This document shows positions 17,230 to 26,489 of a stretch of 64,000 nucleotides of DNA, piece after piece. Position 1 is the stretch's first letter; the number at the start of each line of letters is the position of its first letter. Made by a program: the position numbers and the translations under genes. The notes under the pieces were generated by a model. The model had not been told where the DNA came from. It ran no database searches and worked only from the letters and a program-made list of their open reading frames with translations. The stretch lies in contig JAHENF010000001.1 in assembly GCA_024643255.1 (NCBI GenBank), positions 59,301 to 123,300 of the forward strand, read 5' to 3'. The stretch comes from Ilumatobacteraceae bacterium (lineage in GTDB: Bacteria; Actinomycetota; Acidimicrobiia; Acidimicrobiales; Ilumatobacteraceae).

Positions 17230-17949
17230 GTGAGCGATCCCGAGCCGATCCGCCCGTCGTGGGACACCGACGATCTGCCGCAGGGCGAGGAGAAGGTCGC
17301 CGCCGTCCAGGGCATGTTCGATGCGATCGCTCCGAAGTACGACCGACTGAACCGCATCATCTCGTTCCGGCTCGACGTCCGATGGCGCCGACGAGCGGTC
17401 CGTGACCTCCAGCTGCCCGCGGGCAGCGTCGTGCTCGACCTCGCGAGCGGTACCGGCGACCTGTGCATCGATCTCGCCTCCACCGGGATCAGGCCGATCT
17501 CGATGGATCTCAGCTTCGGCATGCTGTCGGCCGATCGCTCGGGTGCACCCCGTGTCCAGACCGACATCCTTCGTCTGCCCGTGCCCGACGCCTCCGTCGA
17601 CGGTGTCACCTGCGGCTTCGCGCTTCGCAACCTGCTCGACCTCCCCACGTTCTTCGACGAGCTGGGTCGCGTGGTGCGCCCCGGCGGCCGCATCGCGCTC
17701 CTCGACGTGAGCGTGCCCGGCAACCGCATGGTGCGCTGGGGCAACGACATCTACTTCGGCAAGGTCGTGCCTCGCATCGGTGCGCTGCTGTCCGACGGCG
17801 CGGCGTACCGCTACCTGCCCAAGAGCGTCGCCTACCTGCCGACACCCGAAGCGATGTTGACAGCGCTCGCCGAGGCGGGCTTCACCGATGCGCGACACGC
17901 CCAGCTGTCGGGTGGCCTGACCCAGCTGATGGTGGGCACCCGTCGGTGA
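17230..17949 (+). CDS. menG: Demethylmenaquinone methyltransferase
   Basis: SAM-dependent methyltransferase of the UbiE/MenG family, 239 residues, which methylates demethylmenaquinone in the last step of menaquinone synthesis at the membrane. The SAM-binding motif is VVLDLASGTGDL (67-78). The family signature IAPKYDRLNRIISFRLDVRWR is recognisable (shown here by its parts at 33-53), as are CGFALRNL, RVVRPGGRI and the late PTPEAML. It starts at GTG 17230. The stop overlaps the menF start (GTGA), so the two are coupled. With no ubiquinone genes in sight, menaquinone is the expected quinone. Confidence 0.92.
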   Translation: MSDPEPIRPSWDTDDLPQGEEKVAAVQGMFDAIAPKYDRLNRIISFRLDVRWRRRAVRDLQLPAGSVVLDLASGTGDLCIDLASTGIRPISMDLSFGMLSADRSGAPRVQTDILRLPVPDASVDGVTCGFALRNLLDLPTFFDELGRVVRPGGRIALLDVSVPGNRMVRWGNDIYFGKVVPRIGALLSDGAAYRYLPKSVAYLPTPEAMLTALAEAGFTDARHAQLSGGLTQLMVGTRR

Positions 17950-19148
17950 AGGCGTTCACGCGTCCGCTCTCGGAGTTCACCGACACCCCACTCGATCTGA
18001 ACGACCTCGCCGCCGGCGATGGTCAGCTCTTCGTGCGCAATGCGGTCGGCATGGCCGGCCGTGGCATCGCCGCCCGCGTCGCGATCGACGACGCGCCGGC
18101 GTTCCTCGCGTCGCTCCCCCACGACTCCACCGTCAGCGCCGCCGCGCCGATCGCGCTCGGCGTGCTCGGATTCCGCCCGGGTTCGACCGCCGACATGGCT
18201 GTCCCAGAGGTGTTGGTCAGAAAGTTCGAGGACGGCACCGCGGCGGTGACGGTGTGCGGCGAACTCGACGACCACTCGATCCGGGAGGCACTCGTTCCGC
18301 GACCCGCGCCCCAACCGGTCGCGGCGAGCTACGGCATCGAACCCGCCGTCGACGTCGATCACTACCTGCGTGCGGTGGCCGCGGCCCGCGATGCCGTGCG
18401 GTCCGGCGAGCTCACCAAGGCGGTGATCGCCCGACCGATCGTGGTGCGATCGAGCGAACCGATCGACGTTCATGCGGTCCTGCGACGGTTGCGCGCCAGC
18501 TTCGGATCGAGCTACCGCTACTCGATCGACGGATTCATCGGCGCCTCCCCCGAACTGCTCGTCGAGGTGGACGGAGCCGTCGTGCGTTCACATCCGCTCG
18601 CCGGGACCGCGCCGCGCACCGGCGACGTCGACAACGACGCGCGCCTCGCCGCTGAGCTGGTCGCCAGCACGAAGAACCAGATCGAGCATCGCGTGGTCAT
18701 CGATGTCGTCCACGACACCCTCCTGCCCTGGGCCAGCTACCTCGACTGGGAACCGGAACCCTCGATCGTCCCGGTCGCCAACGTCCAGCATCTCGGCACG
18801 CGCATGGAGGGCATGCTGTCGCAGCCGGGACCGTCGGTGATCGAGTTGGTCCGGGCGCTCTCGCCGACGCCCGCCCTCGGTGGCCATCCCCGCGAGGAGG
18901 CGATCCAGCTGATCGAACGCGTCGAAGGCTTCGAGCGAGGTCGCTACGGAGGCGCGGTCGGCTGGGTGGATGCGCTCGGCAACGGAACATGGGCAGTCGC
19001 GATCCGCTGCGCCGAGCTGTCCGACGATCGACGGTCGGCCCGACTGGTCGCCGGGGGCGGCATCGTGGCCGACAGTGACCCTCTCGCCGAGCTCGCCGAG
19101 ACTCAGGCGAAGTTCCAGGCGATGCTCAGCGCCATCGTCCGTCCGTAG
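17946..19148 (+). CDS. menF: Isochorismate synthase
   Basis: Chorismate-utilising enzyme that converts chorismate to isochorismate, the first committed step of menaquinone synthesis. The C-terminal chorismate-binding core is visible: GELTKAVIARP with the family lysine, FIGASPELLVEVDG, SHPLAGTAPR, ASTKNQIEHRVVIDVV, LHPTPALGG-type SPTPALGGHPREEA and YGGAVGWVDALGNG. The 400 residues are normal for MenF. Start GTG 17946 lies within the menG stop. No siderophore genes are adjacent, and menD is directly downstream on the opposite strand (23-bp tail overlap), so the menaquinone role is well supported over EntC. Confidence 0.9.
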   Translation: MKAFTRPLSEFTDTPLDLNDLAAGDGQLFVRNAVGMAGRGIAARVAIDDAPAFLASLPHDSTVSAAAPIALGVLGFRPGSTADMAVPEVLVRKFEDGTAAVTVCGELDDHSIREALVPRPAPQPVAASYGIEPAVDVDHYLRAVAAARDAVRSGELTKAVIARPIVVRSSEPIDVHAVLRRLRASFGSSYRYSIDGFIGASPELLVEVDGAVVRSHPLAGTAPRTGDVDNDARLAAELVASTKNQIEHRVVIDVVHDTLLPWASYLDWEPEPSIVPVANVQHLGTRMEGMLSQPGPSVIELVRALSPTPALGGHPREEAIQLIERVEGFERGRYGGAVGWVDALGNGTWAVAIRCAELSDDRRSARLVAGGGIVADSDPLAELAETQAKFQAMLSAIVRP

Positions 19149-20817
19149 ACAGGGCGTCCACGACGGCGGCGTGCAACGCCGCATGGACCTGGACGTTGTG
19201 GTCGCGATCCGACGGGACACAACAGACCCACGGCCCGGGAACCTGGAGCTGTTCGACGAGTTCGTCAGCCGTCTGCACCGTCCGGGCGTCGAGCCCGTAC
19301 GCCGTCGCCAGCGCGACGGTGTCGAGCGAAAGGGGCGTGCCGAACAACTGCTCGAAGCGCTCGTGGACGAGGTCGGTCGCCTGCGGCAGGAACGAGAAGA
19401 TCCCGCCCCCGTCGTTGTCGATCACGACGATGCGCAGGTCGACGTGTCGCTGGGCGAGTGCGGTCAGGGCATTGCTGTCGTGGACGAACGCGAGGTCGCC
19501 GAGCAGGACGACCGACGCGGTTCCAGCCACCGCTCGTCCGAGTGCGGTCGACACGACGCCGTCGATGCCGTTCGCGCCACGATTCGAATGCGCTCGCGCC
19601 CGAGCACCGCCGAACCACTCGAGATCGCGCACCGGCATCGAGGAGGCGACCGTCAGCTGCGCATCGGCGGGCAGGTGATCGGCGACAGCGCGAGCGACCC
19701 CCGGCTCGGTCAGCTCGTCGAACTCGGCGAGCGTCGCCACGACAGCGCGCTCCGCGAGGTCCTGTGCCCGCGACCAACTCAGCGCCCACTCGGTGTCGGC
19801 AGCGATGTCAGCGGCAGTTCCGGCGCTGCGCACGGCATCGATCACGGCGTCGATCGCGCAGACCGCGGCGACGTCGTGGTCGGGGTCGATCACACCGGGT
19901 CCGCCCACCTGGACCAGGATCGTCCCGCTGGCGGTTGCCCGTGCCGTCCACTGTGCCAGCACCTTCGAGGCAGCCGGTCGACCGACCCGCACGATCACAT
20001 CGGGGCGATGTCGATCGGCGAACCCATCATGGCGCAGGATGGCATCGACGGTCGTCACCGCTGCAGGAAGGTGGCGCATCGCCGAAATCGGGTCCGCGAC
20101 GACCGGCCACCCGGTGGCTCGATGGAGCGCGACGACACGGTCTTCGTCGACGCCGCTACGCCCGCCGACGAGGATCAGGCCCCGCGGGCACGCCCCCCCG
20201 GCGGGGACCGCGTCGCTGCGACGCGTCGGCGGCGCCATCGGCCGGCGCTCGACCGGCTCGGGGAGTCGACCGCTCACGCCGATCAACGGCTCACGAAAGG
20301 CCAGATTCAGTTGGATCGGGCCGCGCTGGGCATGGGTCCACGCGTCGTCTGCGAGCTCTCGCCACAGCGACCGCTCGTCGGCGTCGGCGACCCCGGGATC
20401 GCGTGACCACACGACGTGGTTTCCGAACAGCTCGACCTGGTCGATCGTCTGGGGCGCTCCGACGCCGCGCAGCTCCTCGGGACGATCGGCGGTCAGCACG
20501 ATCATCGGCACCTCCGACAACCCTGCTTCGACGACCGCGGGAAAGAAGTTGGCCGCCGCGGTTCCGCTGGTGCACAACAACAGCGCGGGGACCCCGTCGA
20601 GCCCGATGCCGAGCGCGACGAAGGCCGCCGAGCGCTCGTCGTGGACGACGTGGGCCTGCAGCTCGGAACGAGCGGCGATCGCCAGCGCCATGGGCGTCGA
20701 CCGTGATCCGGGGGCGATCACTGCGTGACGCACCCCGCTTCGAATCCACTCGTCGACGAGCGTGGCGCAGAACGTCGCCTGCACATCCTGCGGGCGTGGA
20801 TTCTCGTCGCCGACCAT
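19126..20817 (-). CDS. menD: SEPHCHC synthase (MenD)
   Basis: Thiamine-diphosphate enzyme that joins isochorismate and 2-oxoglutarate to make SEPHCHC, the second step of menaquinone synthesis. The 563-residue protein shows the three-domain ThDP fold: RHAVIAPGSRSTPMALA (30-46), VVHDERSAAFVALG with the activating Glu62, then GVGAPQTIDQ, and the C-terminal ThDP-magnesium motif GDLAFVHDSNAL. I chose ATG 20817 (MVGDENPRPQ); upstream in-frame sequence to 20895 runs into the divergent DsbA gene. The gene is antiparallel to menF and menH and shares 23 bp with the end of menF. Confidence 0.93.
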   Translation of the reverse strand: MVGDENPRPQDVQATFCATLVDEWIRSGVRHAVIAPGSRSTPMALAIAARSELQAHVVHDERSAAFVALGIGLDGVPALLLCTSGTAAANFFPAVVEAGLSEVPMIVLTADRPEELRGVGAPQTIDQVELFGNHVVWSRDPGVADADERSLWRELADDAWTHAQRGPIQLNLAFREPLIGVSGRLPEPVERRPMAPPTRRSDAVPAGGACPRGLILVGGRSGVDEDRVVALHRATGWPVVADPISAMRHLPAAVTTVDAILRHDGFADRHRPDVIVRVGRPAASKVLAQWTARATASGTILVQVGGPGVIDPDHDVAAVCAIDAVIDAVRSAGTAADIAADTEWALSWSRAQDLAERAVVATLAEFDELTEPGVARAVADHLPADAQLTVASSMPVRDLEWFGGARARAHSNRGANGIDGVVSTALGRAVAGTASVVLLGDLAFVHDSNALTALAQRHVDLRIVVIDNDGGGIFSFLPQATDLVHERFEQLFGTPLSLDTVALATAYGLDARTVQTADELVEQLQVPGPWVCCVPSDRDHNVQVHAALHAAVVDALSTDGRWR

Positions 20818-20851
20818 CGTCCAGAGACGATAGGCGCATACCGTGTGCACC

Positions 20852-21565
20852 ATGACGGTGCACGAGGGAATTCCCGCCGACCGACCGACGATCACGATCG
20901 AGGTGTGGTCCGACGTCGTGTGTCCGTGGTGCTACATCGGCAAGCGGCGGTTCGCCGCCGGCCTCGATCTCGCCCGCCAGGATCTGGAGGCCGAGGGCGT
21001 CGACGTCGCCTTCGACGTGTCGTACCACCCGTATCAGCTCGACCCCACTGCGTCACCCGGCGTCTCGGGCCCGGTCGTCGAGGCGTACGCGAAGAAGTTC
21101 GGCGGCGTCGAACGCGCCGAGGCGATACTGGCCAACGTCACCGCCACGGCGGAAGGCGTCGGTCTGGACTTCCACATGGACAAGGCGCTGCGGGCCAACA
21201 CGCTGCTCGCTCATCGGGTCATCTGGCTCGCCGCCCAGCCCGACTCACCGATCCCGCAGGACGCGATGAAGGAGCGGCTCCTCCGCGCCTACTTCACCGA
21301 CGGCCTCGACATCGGCGATCCAGACGTGTTGGCCGACTGCGCCGCCGAGATCGGCTTCGAACGCGACGACGTGATGGCGTTCCTGCGCTCCGACCGCGGT
21401 ATCGCCGAGGTCCGCGACGAACTCGACCGCGCCCACGACAGCGGCATCACCGCGGTGCCCACGTACGTCATCGACGGGCAATGGGCGATCCCCGGCGCAC
21501 AGGAGCCCGAGACGTTCGCGAAGGTCCTGCACAAGATGGCCGCGAACGCGGTCGGCGCATCTTGA
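20852..21565 (+). CDS. DsbA-family oxidoreductase, FrnE-like
   Basis: A thioredoxin-fold protein of 237 residues in the FrnE/DsbA (2-hydroxychromene-2-carboxylate isomerase-like) family. The redox motif CPWC is at 24-27 in VWSDVVCPWCYIGKRRF, an extended helical insertion follows, and the cis-proline loop is AVPTYVIDG. There is no signal peptide, so it acts in the cytoplasm, probably as a disulphide isomerase or reductase of thiols. ATG 20852 is preferred; an in-frame GTG three codons earlier is possible. The stop overlaps the menH start (TGATG), so it is translationally coupled to a menaquinone gene although no direct role is known. Confidence 0.88.
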   Translation: MTVHEGIPADRPTITIEVWSDVVCPWCYIGKRRFAAGLDLARQDLEAEGVDVAFDVSYHPYQLDPTASPGVSGPVVEAYAKKFGGVERAEAILANVTATAEGVGLDFHMDKALRANTLLAHRVIWLAAQPDSPIPQDAMKERLLRAYFTDGLDIGDPDVLADCAAEIGFERDDVMAFLRSDRGIAEVRDELDRAHDSGITAVPTYVIDGQWAIPGAQEPETFAKVLHKMAANAVGAS

Positions 21566-22323
21566 TGCTCCACGACGCCGTCAGTGCCTCCGACCGCGTC
21601 GTCCTCGCCCACGGCTTCACGCAGACCGCACGGTCGTGGTCGATCTTCGAGGATCTCCTGCGCGAGCGGCTGCCCGGCGTCGACACGACCGCCGTCGACA
21701 TGCCCGGCCACGGTGATGCTCCCCCGCCGCCCGATGCGAACCTGTGGGCCAGCGCGCACCGCCTGGTCGACGCAGGCGGAACGGCGACCTACATCGGCTA
21801 CTCGATGGGCGGTCGCGTCGCCCTGCATGCGGCGCTGGCGGCACCGGAGCGGGTACTCGCCCTCGTCCTGATCGGTGCCACTGCAGGGATCGACGACGAG
21901 CACGAGCGCCGGGAGCGACGCACGGCCGACGAACGCCTGGCCGACCACATCGAGGATGTCGGGGTGGCGACGTTCCTCGACGAGTGGCTCGCCAACCCGC
22001 TGTTCGCCGGCCTGACCGAGGCCACGGCCATGCGCGCCGACCGCCTCCGCAACACGAGTGCCGGACTCGCCGCCAGCCTCCGCGCAACCGGGACCGGGAC
22101 CCAGACGCCGCTGTGGGATCGGCTCGGTGAGATCCAGGTCCCGGTGTTGATCCTGGCCGGTGAACACGACGCCAAGTTCACCGCCCTCGGTGAACGAATC
22201 GCTGGAGCGCTCGACGACTCGACGCTCGAGGTGGTCGCCGACGCCGGACATTCGGTGCATCTGGAGCAGCCGGAGGCAACCGCTGACGCCATCGTGCGTT
22301 GGTGGACCGTCGACCGTCGTTGA
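21565..22323 (+). CDS. menH: 2-succinyl-6-hydroxy-2,4-cyclohexadiene-1-carboxylate synthase (MenH)
   Basis: Alpha/beta hydrolase of 252 residues that eliminates pyruvate from SEPHCHC to give SHCHC. Typical MenH motifs are VVLAHGFTQTARSW (12-25), DMPGHGDA, nucleophile elbow IGYSMGGRVAL (Ser80), and the histidine in DAGHSVHLEQP. The arginine-rich RRERRTADERLA segment after strand 6 is typical of the MenH cap. The start ATG 21565 overlaps the DsbA-like gene's stop. The stop is 3 bp from the end of the convergent menA. The close match to family motifs and the surrounding men genes make this more likely than a generic esterase. Confidence 0.87.
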   Translation: MLHDAVSASDRVVLAHGFTQTARSWSIFEDLLRERLPGVDTTAVDMPGHGDAPPPPDANLWASAHRLVDAGGTATYIGYSMGGRVALHAALAAPERVLALVLIGATAGIDDEHERRERRTADERLADHIEDVGVATFLDEWLANPLFAGLTEATAMRADRLRNTSAGLAASLRATGTGTQTPLWDRLGEIQVPVLILAGEHDAKFTALGERIAGALDDSTLEVVADAGHSVHLEQPEATADAIVRWWTVDRR

Positions 22324-22326
22324 CGT

Positions 22327-23187
22327 TCAGAGCGCGAGGCCCACGGCGACCAGGAGCCCCCACGCCAGCTGCAGCTTGCCGGTCTCACCGAGCACCGGGA
22401 TCAGCGCCGGGCCCACTGCGCCGCGCAGCACCGCGCGCGCTGGCCGGATTGCCAGCGGGAGCGCGAGGAACGCGAGCACGACCGGTGGCCGCCAGACGGC
22501 GCCGACCGCGCAGAGCAGGAATGCCGACCCGATCAGCACGACGTAGAACCACCGCGTCCGTGCGTCGCCCAGCCGCACGGCGAGCGTCTGCTTGCCCACC
22601 TCACGATCGGTCGGGATGTCGCGGAGGTTGTTGATCACGAGGAGTGCACACGCGAGGGATCCGACCGCAGCCCCCATCACGAGCGACAGCGCCGTCACCG
22701 ACTCGATGGCGGCGTAGGTCGTCCCCGCTGTCGCCACGAGCCCGAAGAAGACGAACACGAACAGCTCACCGAGCCCCATGTACCCGTACGGCCTCGGACC
22801 GCCGGTGTAGAACCATCCGGCCGCGATCGCCGCGGCGCCCACCACCAGCAGGAGCAGCGAGGTCGACAGCGCAATCGCGAGTCCGCACACGGCGGCGACA
22901 CCGAACGACGCCATCGCCGCCCGCTTGACCGACGACGGGCTCGCGAGTCCGCTGGCCACGAGCCGCGTCGGGCCGACGCGAACGTCGTCGGTGCCGCGCA
23001 CTCCATCGCTGTAATCGTTGGCGTAGTTCACACCGACCTGCAACGACAGGCTGACCACGAGCGCCGCGACCACCCGCCACCAGGCGATGTCGCCTGGCTC
23101 GCCGACTGCCGCGGCCGCGCCGACGGCCACCGGAACGACTGCGGCAGGCAAGGTCCGGGGCCGCGCTCCGGTGATCCAACGATTCAT
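22327..23187 (-). CDS. menA: 1,4-dihydroxy-2-naphthoate polyprenyltransferase (MenA)
   Basis: UbiA-family integral membrane prenyltransferase, 286 residues and about eight or nine membrane helices, that attaches the polyprenyl tail to DHNA. The first Asp-rich motif is NYANDYSD (54-61) and the second is DIPTDREVGKQTLAVRLG, both binding magnesium-diphosphate. GPTRLVASG between them is characteristic of MenA. Start ATG 23187 is 20 bp from the divergent amidase start. The gene is tail to tail with menH. The prenyl chain it uses is made by a trans-prenyltransferase not present here. Confidence 0.93.
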   Translation of the reverse strand: MNRWITGARPRTLPAAVVPVAVGAAAAVGEPGDIAWWRVVAALVVSLSLQVGVNYANDYSDGVRGTDDVRVGPTRLVASGLASPSSVKRAAMASFGVAAVCGLAIALSTSLLLLVVGAAAIAAGWFYTGGPRPYGYMGLGELFVFVFFGLVATAGTTYAAIESVTALSLVMGAAVGSLACALLVINNLRDIPTDREVGKQTLAVRLGDARTRWFYVVLIGSAFLLCAVGAVWRPPVVLAFLALPLAIRPARAVLRGAVGPALIPVLGETGKLQLAWGLLVAVGLAL

Positions 23188-23207
23188 GTGTGGGCCATGA
23201 TGGGGGA

Positions 23208-24614
23208 ATGACGCAGCTGTGGCAACTGGGAGCGCTCGAATTGGCAGGATTGATCCGCACCGGGGAGGTGTCGAGCCGAGCGGTCGTCGAGGCGCATCTG
23301 GCCCGCGTCGAGCAGTGCAACGGTCATCTCAACGCCATCGTACGGCTGCTGCCCGACGAGGCGCTGGCCGCGGCCGACGCCGCTGACGCCGCTGTGGCGC
23401 GTGGCGATTCGCTCGGCCGGCTGCACGGCGTGCCGTGCAGCATCAAGGAGAACATCGACGTCGCGGGAACCCCCACGACCAATGGGGTCGAGGCGCTCGC
23501 CGACGCGATCGCGCCGCTCGACGCGCCCACCGTCGAGCGCATGCGGGCCGCCGGCGCCATCCCATTCGCCCGCACGAACCTGCCGGATCTCGGTCTGCGC
23601 GTGCACACCCATTCGCAACTGCACGGCCTGACCCGCAATCCGTGGAACCCGAATGTCACCGCCGGCGGATCGAGCGGTGGCGAGGCGTCGAGCATCGCGT
23701 CGGGGATGAGCCCGATGGGGGTCGGCAACGACATCGGCGGCTCGCTGCGCAATCCCGCTCACTGCTGTGGCATCACCTCACTCAAGCCCACGGTCGGGGT
23801 GATTCCGATGGCGACGGTCATCCCACCCGAGGACCTCGGCCTGTCGGGACAATTGATGGTTGTCGAGGGCCCGATGGCACGACGCGTCGCCGACGTGCGC
23901 GCCGGGCTCGAGATCCTGGCCGGCCAGCACTGGCGGGACCCGCGCAGCGTGACCGCGGTGCTCGCCGACTCGGCGCCGGGAGAACGGCTGTCCATCGCCG
24001 TGCTCACCGATCCGCCTGGGGGTGAGACCGATCCGGGCATCGCCGGCGCGATCCGGATGGTCGCCGACCTGCTCTCCGACGCGGGCCACGACGTCGTCGA
24101 GGCGACCCCGCCGAACTACGAGCGGACGATCGACCTGTGGCGGATGCTCATGATCGACGACGTGCGTGCGCAGAAGGAATTGTTGGGCCTCGTGTTGGGC
24201 GCCGACGCGATGTCGCTGCTCGAGCAGTTCGACCTCACGTCGGAGCCGACCAAGATCCCCGAGACGCACCTCATGCACGTCGAGCGGTATGCCCTCATGC
24301 GGGCCTGGGCGGCGTTCCACCAGGACTACCCGCTGCTGATCTCGCCGACCTGGGCGCAGCGGGCGTTCGAGCACGGCGCGGACCTCGATGTGACGACCGG
24401 AGTCGAGATGATGACCAACACGATCCGGCCGGTGCTGCCCTCGAACCTGCTCGGCACGCCGGCGGTGGTCACCCCTGCCGGAGTCGTCGACGGCCTGCCG
24501 GTCGGCGTGCAGGTGATGGGCGACCATTTCAGCGATCTCCGCTGCCTCACCCTCGCCGCCGAGATCGAGTCGTTGGTCGGCACGATCACGCCGATCGACC
24601 CGATCACACAATGA
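23208..24614 (+). CDS. Amidase signature family protein
   Basis: A 468-residue amidase with the Ser-cisSer-Lys triad: Lys80 in CSIKENIDVAGTPTTNG, the cis-serine in TAGGSSGGEASSIASG (151-166) and nucleophile Ser179 in NDIGGSLR. A GatA-like role is unlikely because gatB and gatC are not adjacent and the C-terminal third is divergent; the family hydrolyses diverse aliphatic or aromatic amides. ATG 23208 (MTQLWQLGA) is chosen; six extra in-frame codons are possible. It sits between menA and menE, divergent from the former and 27 bp upstream of the latter, so it may form a transcription unit with menE. Confidence 0.9.
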   Translation: MTQLWQLGALELAGLIRTGEVSSRAVVEAHLARVEQCNGHLNAIVRLLPDEALAAADAADAAVARGDSLGRLHGVPCSIKENIDVAGTPTTNGVEALADAIAPLDAPTVERMRAAGAIPFARTNLPDLGLRVHTHSQLHGLTRNPWNPNVTAGGSSGGEASSIASGMSPMGVGNDIGGSLRNPAHCCGITSLKPTVGVIPMATVIPPEDLGLSGQLMVVEGPMARRVADVRAGLEILAGQHWRDPRSVTAVLADSAPGERLSIAVLTDPPGGETDPGIAGAIRMVADLLSDAGHDVVEATPPNYERTIDLWRMLMIDDVRAQKELLGLVLGADAMSLLEQFDLTSEPTKIPETHLMHVERYALMRAWAAFHQDYPLLISPTWAQRAFEHGADLDVTTGVEMMTNTIRPVLPSNLLGTPAVVTPAGVVDGLPVGVQVMGDHFSDLRCLTLAAEIESLVGTITPIDPITQ

Positions 24615-24641
24615 ATTCGAGCACGCCATGAGTTCGCTCAC

Positions 24642-25688
24642 GTGACGGGCCGCCTCGTCGCCATCGACCAGCCCGGTGGCCCCGGGTTCGTCGATGAGCT
24701 CCAACGGATCTGGGAGGCGGGTGACGCCGCGTTCCCGGTCGATCAGCGTCTGCCGACCGCTGCGAAGACCGCGCTCTGCGACGCCATGCGTGTCGGTGAA
24801 GCCGTCGAATCCGACGATGCCCTCGTGATGGCCACCAGTGGATCCACCGGCGAGCCCAAGGGCGTCGTGTTGACCCATCACGCCGTCGCCGCGTCTGCCG
24901 AAGCGACCAGTCGGCGACTCGGGGTGACAGCTGACGATCACTGGCTCGCCTGTCTTCCCCTGTCGCACGTGGGCGGGTTGTCGGTGGTCACGCGGGCCCT
25001 CCACACCGCCACGCCGCTCACGGTGCTCCCGGGTTTCGACGCAACCGCAGTCGACGGCAGCGCTGCGACCCTCGTGTCGTTGGTGGCGACGGCCCTGCAG
25101 CGCGTCCATGCCGAGCGATTCCGTCTGATCGTGCTCGGGGGAAGCCGACCACCGGTGGACCGGCCGGCCAACACGGTCACCACCTACGGCATGACCGAGA
25201 CCGGCAGCGGTGTCGTGTACGACGGGGTGCCGCTCGACGGTGTCGACGTGCGCATCGATGTCGACGGCCAGATCGTGCTGCGCGGCCCGATGCTGCTGCG
25301 CAGCTATCGGGACGGCACGGCGCCGCTCGACGCCGACGGGTGGTTCGCGACCGGCGATCTCGGGCGATGGCTCGACGACGGTCGCCTCCACGTCGAGGGT
25401 CGACGGGGCGATCTGATCATCACCGGTGGCGAGAACGTGTGGCCCGAGGCCGTCGAGGCGGCGTTGATCGACCACCCCGACGTTCGCGACGTGCTGGTGC
25501 GTGGTGTCCCCGATCCCGAGTGGGGCCAGCTCGTCGAGGCCGTGATCGTGCCGGGCGACGCGGTGCCGACGCTCGAGTCGGTGCGCAACCATGTGAAACA
25601 GCACCATCCGGGCTTCATGGCGCCGAAGCGCATCGAGATCGTGTCGTCGCTCCCGCGAACGTCGATCGGCAAGCTGCGCCGCGGGTGA
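24642..25688 (+). CDS. menE: 2-succinylbenzoate--CoA ligase (MenE)
   Basis: A short ANL-superfamily ligase of 348 residues that activates o-succinylbenzoate for ring closure in menaquinone synthesis. The P-loop MATSGSTGEPKGVVLTHHA, CLPLSHVGGLSV, the adenine motif TTYGMTETGSGVVYDG, the FATGDLGRWLDDGRL hinge and catalytic TSIGKLRRG at the very C-terminus are visible. The compact size without the usual N-terminal extension and the men context favour MenE over a general acyl-CoA ligase. The start is GTG 24642. menB and menC, needed on either side of this reaction, are not in the window. Confidence 0.87.
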   Translation: MTGRLVAIDQPGGPGFVDELQRIWEAGDAAFPVDQRLPTAAKTALCDAMRVGEAVESDDALVMATSGSTGEPKGVVLTHHAVAASAEATSRRLGVTADDHWLACLPLSHVGGLSVVTRALHTATPLTVLPGFDATAVDGSAATLVSLVATALQRVHAERFRLIVLGGSRPPVDRPANTVTTYGMTETGSGVVYDGVPLDGVDVRIDVDGQIVLRGPMLLRSYRDGTAPLDADGWFATGDLGRWLDDGRLHVEGRRGDLIITGGENVWPEAVEAALIDHPDVRDVLVRGVPDPEWGQLVEAVIVPGDAVPTLESVRNHVKQHHPGFMAPKRIEIVSSLPRTSIGKLRRG

Positions 25689-25728
25689 CCGAGCGTCGTC
25701 GGTCAGCCGTGTCGGTTCGTCGTGTCGG

Positions 25729-26478
25729 TCAGCCCGCGGCGGCCACGCCGGCGCCGCCGTCGATCACGTAGGTCTCCCCCGTGATCCAGCTGGCGAGGTC
25801 GCTCGCCAGGAATGCCGCGAGGTTGGCGATGTCCTGCGGTTCGCCGAGTCGTTTGAGCGGCATGCGCGCCGCGAGTTGTTCGCCGAAGTTGTCGACGAGG
25901 ACTTGAGCGAAGTCGGTCGCGACGAGGCCGGGCGCGATGCCGACGACCCGGGTCGGGCCGAGCTCGGAGGCGAGCTGGCGTGTCATGTGGATCAGCGCTG
26001 CTTTGGTCAGGTTGTAGATGCCGAGCCCTCCCCCGTCGGTCCGCAGACCGCCGACGGACGCGATGTTGATGATCGCGCCCGGCTGCTCCTTGAACGACTG
26101 CTCCCACGCCGCTCGGCACCACAGCAGGGGTGCCTCGAGGTTGACCTGGAAGGTCTTGTCGTAGCGGCCCTTGTCGACGTCCAATGTCCGTCCGTAGTAC
26201 GGGTTGGTGGCCGCGTTGTTGACCAGGATGTCGAGCCCTCCGAAGCGCTCGATCGTGGCCGACACCGCCCGTTCGCCGGCGTCGGCGTCGCCGGCGTTGG
26301 CGGCGAAGATCTCGACCTCGCCGTCCATCTCGGCGGCGGCGGCCTCGAGCTGGTCCTGCTTGCGGCTGTTGATCATCACCTTGGCACCCGATGCCGCGAG
26401 CGACGCGGCGATTGCCTTGCCGATGCCCTTCGATGCGCCGGTGACGAGTGCGACCTTGCCGTCGAGTGAGATCTCCAT
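25729..26478 (-). CDS. SDR-family oxidoreductase
   Basis: Classical short-chain dehydrogenase of 249 residues with cofactor motif TGASKGIGKAIA, NNAATNP, catalytic Ser in IASVGGL, YxxxK as YNLTKAA and the C-terminal DGGAGVAAAG. The NSRKQ segment after strand 2 has an arginine, suggesting NADP(H). Members act on 3-oxoacyl or alcohol substrates; the substrate is not evident. I chose ATG 26478 (MEISLDGKVALVTG) because it begins right before the Rossmann strand; the upstream in-frame extension is arginine-rich shadow sequence of the neighbouring HNH gene. It is downstream of the HNH gene on the same strand, with 11 bp between them. Confidence 0.88.
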   Translation of the reverse strand: MEISLDGKVALVTGASKGIGKAIAASLAASGAKVMINSRKQDQLEAAAAEMDGEVEIFAANAGDADAGERAVSATIERFGGLDILVNNAATNPYYGRTLDVDKGRYDKTFQVNLEAPLLWCRAAWEQSFKEQPGAIINIASVGGLRTDGGGLGIYNLTKAALIHMTRQLASELGPTRVVGIAPGLVATDFAQVLVDNFGEQLAARMPLKRLGEPQDIANLAAFLASDLASWITGETYVIDGGAGVAAAG

Positions 26479-26489
26479 GGCCGCCGACG

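Noticed and set aside
24615-24641. Micro-ORF ATG-AGT-TCG-CTC-ACG-TGA just before menE
   Set aside because: Five codons, no ribosome site; the overlap with the menE GTG is likely chance.
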